Below are positions 25,722-32,125 of a DNA stretch of 32,125 bases, piece by piece. The notes below the pieces were generated by a model, which ran no database searches, was not told the DNA's origin, and saw only the letters and a program-made list of their open reading frames with translations. Both the position numbers and the translations under genes were made by a program. The DNA lies in NCBI GenBank assembly GCA_030041255.1, contig JASHOF010000091.1, forward strand, positions 1-32,125. The letters run 5' to 3'. Position 1 is the stretch's first letter, and each line of letters starts with the position of its first letter. The DNA is from Acetobacteraceae bacterium. Lineage in GTDB: Bacteria > Pseudomonadota > Alphaproteobacteria > Acetobacterales > Acetobacteraceae.

Positions 25722-26132
25722 CAAATGTCGGTTCGAACAGCATGACAAAGGCATGACTAAGAAGCTTCGATGGATTTTGACGCTCAACCGGCGATCTGGG
25801 TTATCGGTCCAAGGGCAAACTTCAGGTAAAGTGTTCGAGGGCAGTTCCGTGCAGCCAGATCTTGACCCTGTCTCACTGTTGCACTCCCCGACTCTATTCT
25901 CGATCGATTTAGCCAAGATTGCGGACAGCACACAAGATATTGGGGGTTACGCTGGTAGTCAGGTCACCACGTTTGACGCACTTAAATCCAACGCGCATGG
26001 CTTCGGACTCGCGGAGATTGCTCGCACACTCTTAATCGCTGAAGCAGATGCAGCAGCCGTCGTTAGTTGGCGAGATGCGAGATCGCCAACCCGCCGCATC
26101 GCGGCGGCGAGCTCGACGCTTTTAGCGCCGCT

Positions 26133-26302
26133 CTACTGCTCCTCGAGTGCGGCATCGATCGCCGTCTGCGCCTGCCCCCATCAACGCTCGAGCCGATGCG
26201 GCGGTACACTGAGTTCGGGCGCCAGCAGCTCGATCGCTTCACTACGCGTCAGCCGGGACACCGCCTCCCGCTTGCGCGCCGCGCCCCTGCGCTGCCCCGG
26301 CG
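26133..26302 (-). pseudogene. IS3-type OrfA fragment
   Basis: Read leftward, this gives PGQRRGAARKREAVSRLTRS, EAIELLAPELSVPPHRLER, a TGA, and then WGQAQTAIDAALEEQ ending at TAG. It resembles the HTH start of an IS3-family OrfA with an in-frame stop. It occupies the gap in the racemase-like gene on the opposite strand and is a dead relic. Confidence 0.45.
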
Positions 26303-26331
26303 CCAACCGTCCAGCGGCTGACGCTTCAACC

Positions 26332-26384
26332 GGGCCTGTAGCCAGCGTGGACGGTCTACGCCCGTCCACGCTGGCTACAGGCCC
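26332..26384. repeat. perfect 23-bp inverted repeat with 7-base loop
   Basis: The arm 26332-26354, starting GGGCCTGTAGCCAGC, is the exact reverse complement of 26362-26384. The loop is TCTACGC. It is the most stable hairpin in the window and marks the right border of the IS debris inside the racemase-like gene. It is not followed by a T run, so it is more likely two abutting element ends than a terminator. Confidence 0.85.
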
Positions 26385-26802
26385 ATCAGATGGCAAACCC
26401 TCATTCGCTTCCCTTGTTCTCGACACGCTCTCTGCTCGCTTCCTCTTCACAATACCGTACCCAGAGAAATCGGGGACGGCTCACGGCGTCGTGCCGATCG
26501 GCAAATCTGACGGCGTCCAAGTGCTGGCCTGCGGATTCGTCCATCTTAGAGGCCCTCGCGCTCCGACCCTAGGTGCCTCGCTTGAGCACCCCAGGATTGG
26601 TGTGACGGATATTGGCAATACTACGATCGACGATGGGCTTGTTCTTATTGGGTCGCCAAGGGGCGATTCCGATCACGCCGAAAGATGTCGGACGTCACTG
26701 TGGGGTCGATTGAGCGCAGTTAGCGACTGGAGTTCGCTGCATGTTGGCGCGCCCGTTTACCGAAAGCGCAACTGCGGAGCCTCATAGAGCAGGAGACCAG
26801 TT

Positions 26803-27714
26803 ATGAACCGAACGGTGCCTACGAAAGAAGAGATGGTAGCTTACGTGCGGGAGAATCGCACATGGGGACGTTGGGGACTAGATGATCAAGTTGGCACCAT
26901 AAATCTAATAACTGAGGCGAAACGCGTTGGCGCTGCTCGGCTAGTCCGTACCGGCCGAACGGTATCTCTGAGCCTACCATTCCCCACCAAACAAGCGGCT
27001 AACAACCGATACCCGGCTCAACAATATATGAAAGTCGTCAATTTCGCGTCGAATGCTGGCGCAGCGGTAGATTACTACGGAATTGTCTATCACGGACCCG
27101 CCTGTACGCACATCGATTCCATCTTTCACGTTTGGGACCAAGACGGGATGTGGAATGGTCGCGACCCGTCGACAGTGCTGGACTGGGATGGCCTCCGTTT
27201 TGGCGGCATCGAAAATCTGAGGCACGGAATCATAACCCGTGGCGTCCTACTCAACGTTCCAAAGTACCGTGGCGCACCGTTTGTGACCCTGGAGGATCCC
27301 GTTCATGGATGGGAGCTGGAAGACATCGCTCGATCGCAGGGAGTCCGAATAGAGCAAGGTGACGCTATTGTTGTCTACTCCGGCCGCGAGGAGTGGGATA
27401 AGGTAAACTCACTTTGGGGCTCAGAACACGACCGACCCGGCCTTCATATGTCATGCCTTCCATTCCTACGTCAGACCGACTGCAGCATCCTTCTATTTGA
27501 CATGATGGACCAGGAGCCCAACAGCTATGGATTGCCATGGGGGGTCCATGCCTGCCTTTTTGCCTTTGGGCTCACGCTTGTAGACAACGTTTCTCTAGCA
27601 GGACTGGCGAGCGCCTGCGAGGAAGAAAAGCGCTACGAGTTCATGATTTCGATCGCTCCGTTGGTTGTGGAAGGCGGCACAGGCGCACCCGTTAACCCTA
27701 TTGCGATATTCTGA
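26803..27714 (+). CDS. cyclase family protein (kynurenine formamidase / isatin hydrolase-like)
   Basis: The 303-residue metal-dependent hydrolase has AGGAG upstream of its ATG. The family's metal site is HGPACTHIDSIFH (about residues 97-109), corresponding to the usual HxGTHxDxPxH. Gly-Thr is here Ala-Cys, but the His, His-x-Asp and final His positions are kept. The protein opens with WGRWGLDDQVGTINLI and ends with a WGVHACLFAFGLTLVDNVSL block typical of the longer members. Known relatives hydrolyse N-formylkynurenine, isatin or other amides and lactones. Lying 15 bp after the racemase-like pseudogene and before the transporter genes, it probably works in the same pathway as HyuAB, hydrolysing an amide intermediate. 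The substrate is unknown. Confidence 0.85.
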   Translation: MNRTVPTKEEMVAYVRENRTWGRWGLDDQVGTINLITEAKRVGAARLVRTGRTVSLSLPFPTKQAANNRYPAQQYMKVVNFASNAGAAVDYYGIVYHGPACTHIDSIFHVWDQDGMWNGRDPSTVLDWDGLRFGGIENLRHGIITRGVLLNVPKYRGAPFVTLEDPVHGWELEDIARSQGVRIEQGDAIVVYSGREEWDKVNSLWGSEHDRPGLHMSCLPFLRQTDCSILLFDMMDQEPNSYGLPWGVHACLFAFGLTLVDNVSLAGLASACEEEKRYEFMISIAPLVVEGGTGAPVNPIAIF

Positions 27715-27884
27715 CATGGAAAAGCAGGTTGACAACAACTCAAACTGTCCCGCTACTGTCCATTGATGGACCAAGAGAAGAATATGAAATACTAAGACGC
27801 ACGCTAACATCGCTCTCCGTTCAGACGCGTAATCCGCAGGATTACCATTCAGTGATCGGGGGCTCAACAAGGTGGAGGGGTTCC

Positions 27885-29084
27885 ATGGCTCAAGATGACA
27901 GCATCTACGACTGGGGTATCGATGGAGTGGAGGTCCGCCAATCGGAACTTGGAGGGGCGGCATTCGAGATCGTTGTTAACGATGCCGGTGCAGGCGAGAC
28001 CGTCGCCAGTCCAGCCAGTTCGAATCCGTTGCCTTCGTCGTCGTCGGCACCTTTTTCACGCCGCGGCTTCTTGGGCAGCGTAGCGACTTTGGGCAGCATG
28101 GGGACCTTAAGCGGCGTGGCGGCGACCGCATTGACCAGTACAAGTGCCTCAGCCCAATCTCCTCGCAAAAAGCTTGCTATGGTCACGCACATCATCGATC
28201 CATTCTACGTCCCAGCGGTGTACGGAGCCAAGGAATTCTGTAGGTTCGCGGGTTGGGACTTTCAATTCGCAGGACCTATGATTGCCTTTAATATCCCTCA
28301 AGTCGTCGATGTACTAGATAGGGTGCTGGCAACGAAGCCAGATGCCCTTGCAACGGTTATCTCAGATCCGTCGGCCTACAACGCCGCAATCGAGAAGGCC
28401 CAATCAGCTGGTATCGCGGTGCTGTGCTTTAACGTTAATGAGAAGTCAGTTCTCGACAAATATGACATTCCGTTTATTGGGCAGAATAATCTCGATGCAG
28501 GACATACGAATGGGATGGTGGCCGCGCAGTTTGCGGTGAAGGCTGGAAAGACCAGCGGTGAATTTGTTATTGGGCAACAATCTGCTGCCACCCCCAACAT
28601 TATTGACAGAACGACTGGCACCATTCATGGCCTGCAGGACTACAACAAAGCACACGGCACGAACTTCACGTGGAGTACTATGCTCGATGCAGTCGATGAG
28701 AACAGAGCTCTTCCGCTAATACAAGCTAAGTGGACCAGGGATCAGGACAAAATCATAGGCTTTGCGAATACTGGATGGGAGACATGGTTCATCGGAGATT
28801 TCATTGAGCAGAACAATTTGCATGGCCGCTTTTTGAATGGCGGCTTCGATACGCTTCCCGGCGTAATGGCTCAAATGGCCAAAGGGAACGTGCAATGGGC
28901 ACTCAACCAGAACCCGTACGCTCAGGGTTGGATCACAGCGGCACTGGCGTATATGCAGGTCGTTCACGGTTACAAGGCCCTTAGCTATGCGTCCGGCCCA
29001 GAAGTTGACACGATGGCGAACTTTACGACGGTCAATGCTCGCGAGAAATTCTGGGCAAGTGTCCATGTTTCTGAGATCAGATGA
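27885..29084 (+). CDS. sugar-type ABC transporter substrate-binding protein, Tat-exported
   Basis: A 399-residue periplasmic binding protein of the ribose/autoinducer class (Peripla_BP_4). The ATG at 27885 has GGAGG seven bases upstream. A twin-arginine signal, SRRGFLGSVATLGSMGTL, sits at residues 58-75, with a likely cut after SASA near residue 90. The Tat n-region of nearly 60 residues is unusually long. The mature part shows KKLAMVTHIIDPFYVPAVYG, KPDALATVISDPSAYNAAIE and FNVNEKSVLD, as in the family. The neighbours are permease and ATPase genes, so it delivers the ligand to them. Export by Tat implies folding before transport. The ligand need not be a sugar: related transporters carry polyols, amino-acid derivatives and cyclic amides. 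Confidence 0.87.
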   Translation: MAQDDSIYDWGIDGVEVRQSELGGAAFEIVVNDAGAGETVASPASSNPLPSSSSAPFSRRGFLGSVATLGSMGTLSGVAATALTSTSASAQSPRKKLAMVTHIIDPFYVPAVYGAKEFCRFAGWDFQFAGPMIAFNIPQVVDVLDRVLATKPDALATVISDPSAYNAAIEKAQSAGIAVLCFNVNEKSVLDKYDIPFIGQNNLDAGHTNGMVAAQFAVKAGKTSGEFVIGQQSAATPNIIDRTTGTIHGLQDYNKAHGTNFTWSTMLDAVDENRALPLIQAKWTRDQDKIIGFANTGWETWFIGDFIEQNNLHGRFLNGGFDTLPGVMAQMAKGNVQWALNQNPYAQGWITAALAYMQVVHGYKALSYASGPEVDTMANFTTVNAREKFWASVHVSEIR

Positions 29085-29182
29085 CCAGCCAGGGAGGAAG
29101 TTTTGTGCTTTGCGCAGTCAACCATGCCAATGTGAGGGTCCGCGTAGGCACGAGAGGACAGGCCTAGTCTGCTTCAAGCAGT

Positions 29183-29213
29183 GCAAGCGCGGTATGTTGT
29201 TCACGCGACTTGC
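29183..29213 (+). promoter_or_regulatory. intergenic stem-loop between binding-protein and permease genes
   Basis: GCAAGCGCG (29183-29191) can pair with CGCGACTTGC (29204-29213) with one bulged base and a 12-base loop. It lies in the 168-bp gap between the two genes. Hairpins there often protect the 5' part of the mRNA, so that more binding protein than permease is made. No T run follows, so full termination is less likely. Confidence 0.35.
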
Positions 29214-29252
29214 ATGATGCGATAGGCCCCTCGGACCGAATGAGTTAAGTTC

Positions 29253-30293
29253 ATGACACACGTCCCTGGAGGCGCCGCCGACAATCGGCCCGTGGGCGAC
29301 GCCTCCACTCAGGCGGTTCTGGAGCGCCAAGCGTCAAGTCTCCATATCTTATGGCGAACACGTGAAGCATTGCTACTCGCTGTCGGGATTGCGCTATTTG
29401 CTGCGTTTGCATTGACGGCACCCCACTTCCTTGATTTGGGCAATCTGTTGAGCATAGCTCGTGGGACAGTCGTTGTTGCGATTATCTCCGTTGGCATGAC
29501 ATATCTCATCATCGCAGGAGAGCTTGATCTTTCCGTAGGTGCGAATTTTGGCCTGGCCACCATTGTCCTGGGCACGCTGGTACAGAATTACAACTTGGGC
29601 GACTTTCAAGCGATGACTGTCGTGCTGTTTTTAGGAGCGCTGATTGGCCTGATAAATGGCTTGGGCGTAACACTGACGGGGATCCCGTCCCTGATTTGGA
29701 CCCTGGCGGCGATGTTTGTCCTTCAGAGCGTTTCGCTTCTCATCACTGGCGGGTATCCGATTCTCTTTTCAGTCAGCAAAGCATATGCATTTATCTTTGG
29801 GGGCCGGTTGGGCATGGTGAATATCCAGATCGTCTGGGCCATCGGCATCGTAGTTGGTGGGGCTTGGATGCTCGCAGGGACTCGATTCGGCTACCACGTT
29901 TATGCCACCGGAGGGAATGCTGAAGCAGCGGAACGCGCAGGAATCAACATTGGGCGCATTAAAGTTTTTTGTTTCATCTTGACCGGGCTTCTAAGTAGCT
30001 TTGCCGGGGTCCTTCTAACAGGCTCGGTGCATTCAGGAAATCCGACCAACGGAATGGGATACGAGCTGACGGTCATTGCCGCCGTGGTAATTGGCGGAAC
30101 TAACCTCTTCGGAGGGTCGGGCAGCATCGCGGGTACAGCGGTTGGCGCTGCGATGCTTTCATTAATCGGAGACGGCTTAGTCCTCGACGGAATCTCCATA
30201 TTCGCACAGGATCTTGTGACAGGCATTATCATTATCGTGGCGGTTTTTATGGACATACAACTTAGGCAACGAATTCTGCGATTTGTGAAATGA
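29253..30293 (+). CDS. ABC transporter permease (RbsC/FrcC type)
   Basis: The 346-residue membrane protein has a soluble N-terminus of about 38 residues and then eight to ten hydrophobic segments (first LLLAVGIALFAAFALTAP). The BPD_transp_2 signature segments are visible: ISVGMTYLIIAGELDLSVGA, GYHVYATGGNAEAAERAGI (the EAA-like loop that docks the ATPase), and AAVVIGGTNLFGGSGSIAG near the C-terminus. It forms the channel of the importer, probably as a homodimer because only one permease gene is present. It is 168 bp after the binding-protein gene and 21 bp before the ATPase gene. Confidence 0.92.
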   Translation: MTHVPGGAADNRPVGDASTQAVLERQASSLHILWRTREALLLAVGIALFAAFALTAPHFLDLGNLLSIARGTVVVAIISVGMTYLIIAGELDLSVGANFGLATIVLGTLVQNYNLGDFQAMTVVLFLGALIGLINGLGVTLTGIPSLIWTLAAMFVLQSVSLLITGGYPILFSVSKAYAFIFGGRLGMVNIQIVWAIGIVVGGAWMLAGTRFGYHVYATGGNAEAAERAGINIGRIKVFCFILTGLLSSFAGVLLTGSVHSGNPTNGMGYELTVIAAVVIGGTNLFGGSGSIAGTAVGAAMLSLIGDGLVLDGISIFAQDLVTGIIIIVAVFMDIQLRQRILRFVK

Positions 30294-30314
30294 TGAGGCA
30301 AGAGTATCTGTAGC

Positions 30315-31157
30315 ATGATGAGGAAGCCAGACTGTCTTTCTATGGGTGAGTCACCGGGTCTGAGCGCGACACATCCTGCGCTGGTTGTTGAGGGACTCAC
30401 GAAGACTTTCGGATGGGTCCGCGCTCTCAACGGCGTATCGGTTGAGCTCCACGCCGGCCAGGTGACCGCGGTTGTGGGCGACAACGGTGCAGGCAAGAGC
30501 ACCTTGATGAAGATACTCGCGGGCGCGGTGCGGCCCGATTCCGGAACTATCCGCATTGGCAATTCAGAATGTCATTTTCGAGACTCGAGCGACGCACTCG
30601 CGCTCGGGATCTCTGCGGTGTATCAGGACTTGGCCCTGGTCAATCAGCGGGACATCGCGTCAAATCTGTTCTTAGGCCGCGAACCCGCTGGAAGGTTCAA
30701 GATTGTCGTCCAAAGAAGAAGAATGTTGAACGAGTCTGCGCGGGTGTTTGCCGAGCTCGGGTTGCGGATGCCTACTATGCGGACGCTTGTCGGAAATCTG
30801 TCAGGTGGTCAGCGCCAGGCGGTCGCGATCGCGCGAGTTATAGCCGCGCATGGGGCTCGAATAGTTCTCCTTGACGAGCCGACAGCCGCACTAGGGGTGC
30901 ATCAATCACAGGTAGTCCTGGATCTAGTCCGACGTCTCGCAAATTCAAATGTCGCCGTAATGGTAATTAGCCATAATTTACAGCACGTGTTGTCCGTCGC
31001 CGACGTCGTTTATGTCATGTTCCGGGGCTCTGTGGTCGGCGTACGGAAAGTGGGCAGCACACACGAAGAAGAGCTCGTAGGAATGATCGTAGGCAGAACT
31101 TCTGCGGGAAATCCGCTCGTCTCTGGTGATGATTTAGTCGCTCCAGGACGACAATAG
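30315..31157 (+). CDS. ABC transporter ATP-binding protein, single-domain (FrcA type)
   Basis: The 280-residue protein has one complete nucleotide-binding domain. Walker A GDNGAGKST is at 55-63, the Q-loop Gln at 104, signature LSGGQRQ at 162-168, Walker B IVLLDEPTAAL at 183-193 and the switch His at 220 (VISHNL). Most ribose-type transporters use a fused two-domain ATPase of about 500 residues. A single-domain form like this is known from fructose-type (Frc) systems, so two copies would be needed. The start is uncertain: ATG 30315 or 30318 (no strong binding site), or ATG 30342. It is the last gene of the cluster; a weak hairpin, AACACC with GGTGTT, follows the stop without a T run. Confidence 0.9.
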   Translation: MMRKPDCLSMGESPGLSATHPALVVEGLTKTFGWVRALNGVSVELHAGQVTAVVGDNGAGKSTLMKILAGAVRPDSGTIRIGNSECHFRDSSDALALGISAVYQDLALVNQRDIASNLFLGREPAGRFKIVVQRRRMLNESARVFAELGLRMPTMRTLVGNLSGGQRQAVAIARVIAAHGARIVLLDEPTAALGVHQSQVVLDLVRRLANSNVAVMVISHNLQHVLSVADVVYVMFRGSVVGVRKVGSTHEEELVGMIVGRTSAGNPLVSGDDLVAPGRQ

Positions 31158-31401
31158 GCGAACACCATGCCGGTGTTGTCAACGCCGGAGTTGTTTGGTC
31201 GTGAGAGGTGTTCGGCAGCCAATCTCCCGCCGCGAACCGGAACGTGCTTGTAGTGCCCGAGGCAAGAGGCTTCGGGCTATCCGTATGGAGGATGCCACGT
31301 TGCTGAATGGACGGCTCATCCGCAAACTCGGTGATCGGTGATTTCGTCAACCGTAAGCGGTGCTCTGCCGCCCTTGCGCTGCTCCCTCTCGAGAGGCACG
31401 C

Positions 31402-32125
31402 TCAATGCATCTGCGACGGCGGCCAGCACCAGGGCATGAGCTCGTCAATGCGGGACTGGGGCCAACCGTTGACGAGACGGGTCAGCAGATCCGTGAAGTA
31501 GGTCTGCGGATTGACTTGATGCAGCTTGCAGGTCTATGCCGAATGCCAGACTATGCCGAGGTTACCTTATCAAATCCACAGGTTCCGCTGATTAGCGTGC
31601 GCTTCGCTCGGCATAGTTTGACCCCTCGGTTGCTTGCCGACACGGCAGCCGAGAGTGGCCCCGTCTCGACAGGAGACTCAGAGAATGCCTATTTGACAGC
31701 TGTTTGTGCGCGGTGTCCTGGCCATAAGGTCTGTGACTGGTGTCTTTGAGTGAACTGCGACAGCAGCGAACTATGCCGATCGGGTCGCTGCGGGATTCAC
31801 GATGCGTGTGCCGTCTGAGACGGTTGGCTCGGCATAATCTGGCATTCGGCATAGACGGCACTATGCCGTGCGCGGCATAGTGCCGTCTCGACGAGGGAGG
31901 CGATCCCGGCCCAGTTCGCCGCACCCTGGTCGCTGCCGGCGAACAGGCTATTTTTCCTCGATAGCGTCACCGGCCGTAAAGCACGCTCGACGGTGTTCGT
32001 ATGTGTGCCTTGCGAAGGTGCACTGCTCTCCCCGGTGAGAATCCGGGCCGGCAACTCTCGCTCCAGCCGGAAGCACTCGGAGCGGGTCAGGAGGCGACGA
32101 ATGGCCTGAAGCACTTCGAGAAAAG
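31402..32125 (-). pseudogene. IS66-family transposase (TnpC), split by an insertion
   Basis: From the right edge the frame gives TNTVERALRPVTLSRKNSLF and AGSDQGAANWAGIASLVET, ending at 31887. After the insertion it resumes at 31533 with CKLHQVNPQTYFTDLLTRLV and NGWPQSRIDELMPWCWPPS, stopping at 31402. Together these are the end of the DDE domain and the C-terminal IS66_C segment. Removing 31534-31884 and one GT restores a continuous reading VETCKLHQ. Upstream of the ERALRP part the sequence fits the family poorly, so there may be further damage. The N-terminal two thirds lie outside the window. Confidence 0.8.
31534..31884. mobile_element. 351-bp non-autonomous element with TATGCCGA repeats, inserted in IS66
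   Basis: The IS66 gene is cut exactly here, with GT on both sides (31532-31533 and 31885-31886) as a possible 2-bp duplication. A 27-base repeat at 31534-31560 (CTATGCCGAATGCCAGA and then an 8-mer repeat) is inverted at 31828-31854 with one mismatch. Beyond it, 15-base arms (GACGGCACTATGCCG at 31854-31868) form a palindrome with 31873-31887, which spans the right edge of the insertion. The octamer TATGCCGA or its complement occurs six times (31535, 31552, 31608, 31772, 31829, 31846), plus two partial copies. No convincing gene is inside. Confidence 0.7.

Larger units (their letters stand above)
25714..26787 (+). pseudogene. alanine-racemase-like gene, centre replaced by IS debris
   Basis: The ATG at 25714 overlaps the hyuB stop (ATGACTGA). 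Codons up to about 26070 give the N-terminal part of a fold-type III racemase: TLFSIDLAKIADSTQDIGGY, and then ALKSNAHGFGLAEIARTLL, the equivalent of the KADAYGHG motif that holds PLP on lysine. From about 26420 the C-terminal domain reappears in the same frame: HGVVPIGKSDGVQVLACG, LRGPRAPTLGASLEHPRIGV, TDIGNTTIDDGLVLIGSPRG. Between them lies about 320 bp carrying a backwards IS3-type OrfA remnant and a perfect palindrome. The middle of the barrel is gone, yet the frame stays open throughout (357 codons). The product cannot be a working racemase. Membership in the alanine racemase family is judged by motif order; substrate specificity is unknown. Confidence 0.65.
31353..32125 (-). mobile_element. 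IS66-family element, left end and part of tnpC (runs off the window)
   Basis: GTAAGCGGTGCTCTGCCGCC at 31353 is a typical IS66 terminal repeat (GTAAGCG start). It lies about 50 bp from the end of an IS66-type transposase gene on the minus strand, as expected. The other end lies beyond the right edge. The element is interrupted by the 351-bp insertion at 31534-31884. Confidence 0.7.

Noticed and set aside
27729-27884. Longer form of the binding protein from a TTG at 27729
   Set aside because: The ATG at 27885 has a much better ribosome binding site. The upstream codons lack protein-like character, and TTGACA there may instead be part of a promoter.
31360-31749. A 129-codon plus-strand frame across the IS66 end and the 351-bp element
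   Set aside because: It crosses an insertion boundary and is antisense to IS66. The Cys-rich end (CARCPGHKVCDWCL) was tempting but has no start of its own.
1-32125. CRISPR arrays, rRNA genes, riboswitches
   Set aside because: I saw no regularly spaced direct repeats, rRNA-like sequence or recognisable riboswitch fold.

Overview
The window looks like an alphaproteobacterial chromosome, possibly Acetobacteraceae or a related Rhodospirillales group. The grounds are the very GC-rich left-hand genes, Kdo-hydroxylase and heptosyltransferase-type envelope genes, and the mix of IS families. This placement is an inference from gene content and style; no rRNA or other decisive marker is present.

Layout. 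(1) 1-1213: the tail of an IS5-family transposase and two small unknown genes. (2) 1229-8127: a compact GC-rich core block. On the minus strand, an oxidative N-demethylase-like gene (DUF3445), a CDP-diacylglycerol diphosphatase and a small gene form a tightly overlapping operon. Diverging from it, a CX5R phosphatase and a Kdo hydroxylase lie on the plus strand. Converging on those are a family-9 and two family-4 glycosyltransferases with ATGA overlaps. The block reads as lipid and lipopolysaccharide tailoring. (3) 8199-9600: decay, with a frameshifted unknown gene, a PhnB/VOC-type gene cut short, and the left end of an IS256-type element. (4) 9606-9699: tRNA-Ser(GCU), followed 2 bp later by a tyrosine integrase and its HTH partner, the classic left edge of an integrated island. 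(5) 10996-14895: island cargo, namely a small unknown gene, a DUF1612/HTH protein of the Rhizobium plasmid type and a membrane-anchored TPR protein. (6) 15113-21701: insertion sequences around two metabolic genes. There is an intact ISKra4 element, a resolvase remnant, a DSD1-family PLP enzyme, a FadR/GntR repressor, a decayed IS3 element, a decayed DDE transposase and a 141-bp MITE. (7) 21781-31157: a lower-GC catabolic cluster, all on the plus strand. It holds hydantoinase/oxoprolinase A and B, a broken alanine-racemase-like gene, a cyclase-family hydrolase, and a CUT2-type ABC importer (Tat-exported binding protein, permease, single-domain ATPase). (8) 31353-32125: an IS66 transposase gene, running off the window, split by a 351-bp element full of TATGCCGA repeats.

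How the genes may work together (inference). The importer would bring in a small substrate. HyuA/HyuB and the cyclase-family enzyme would open or hydrolyse cyclic amide bonds. The DSD1 enzyme and the lost racemase would handle the released amino acid or a beta-hydroxy relative. The FadR-type regulator, convergent with the DSD1 gene, is the obvious local repressor. The substrate cannot be named from sequence. The cluster is heavily scarred by insertions, so part of the pathway may be lost or rewired.
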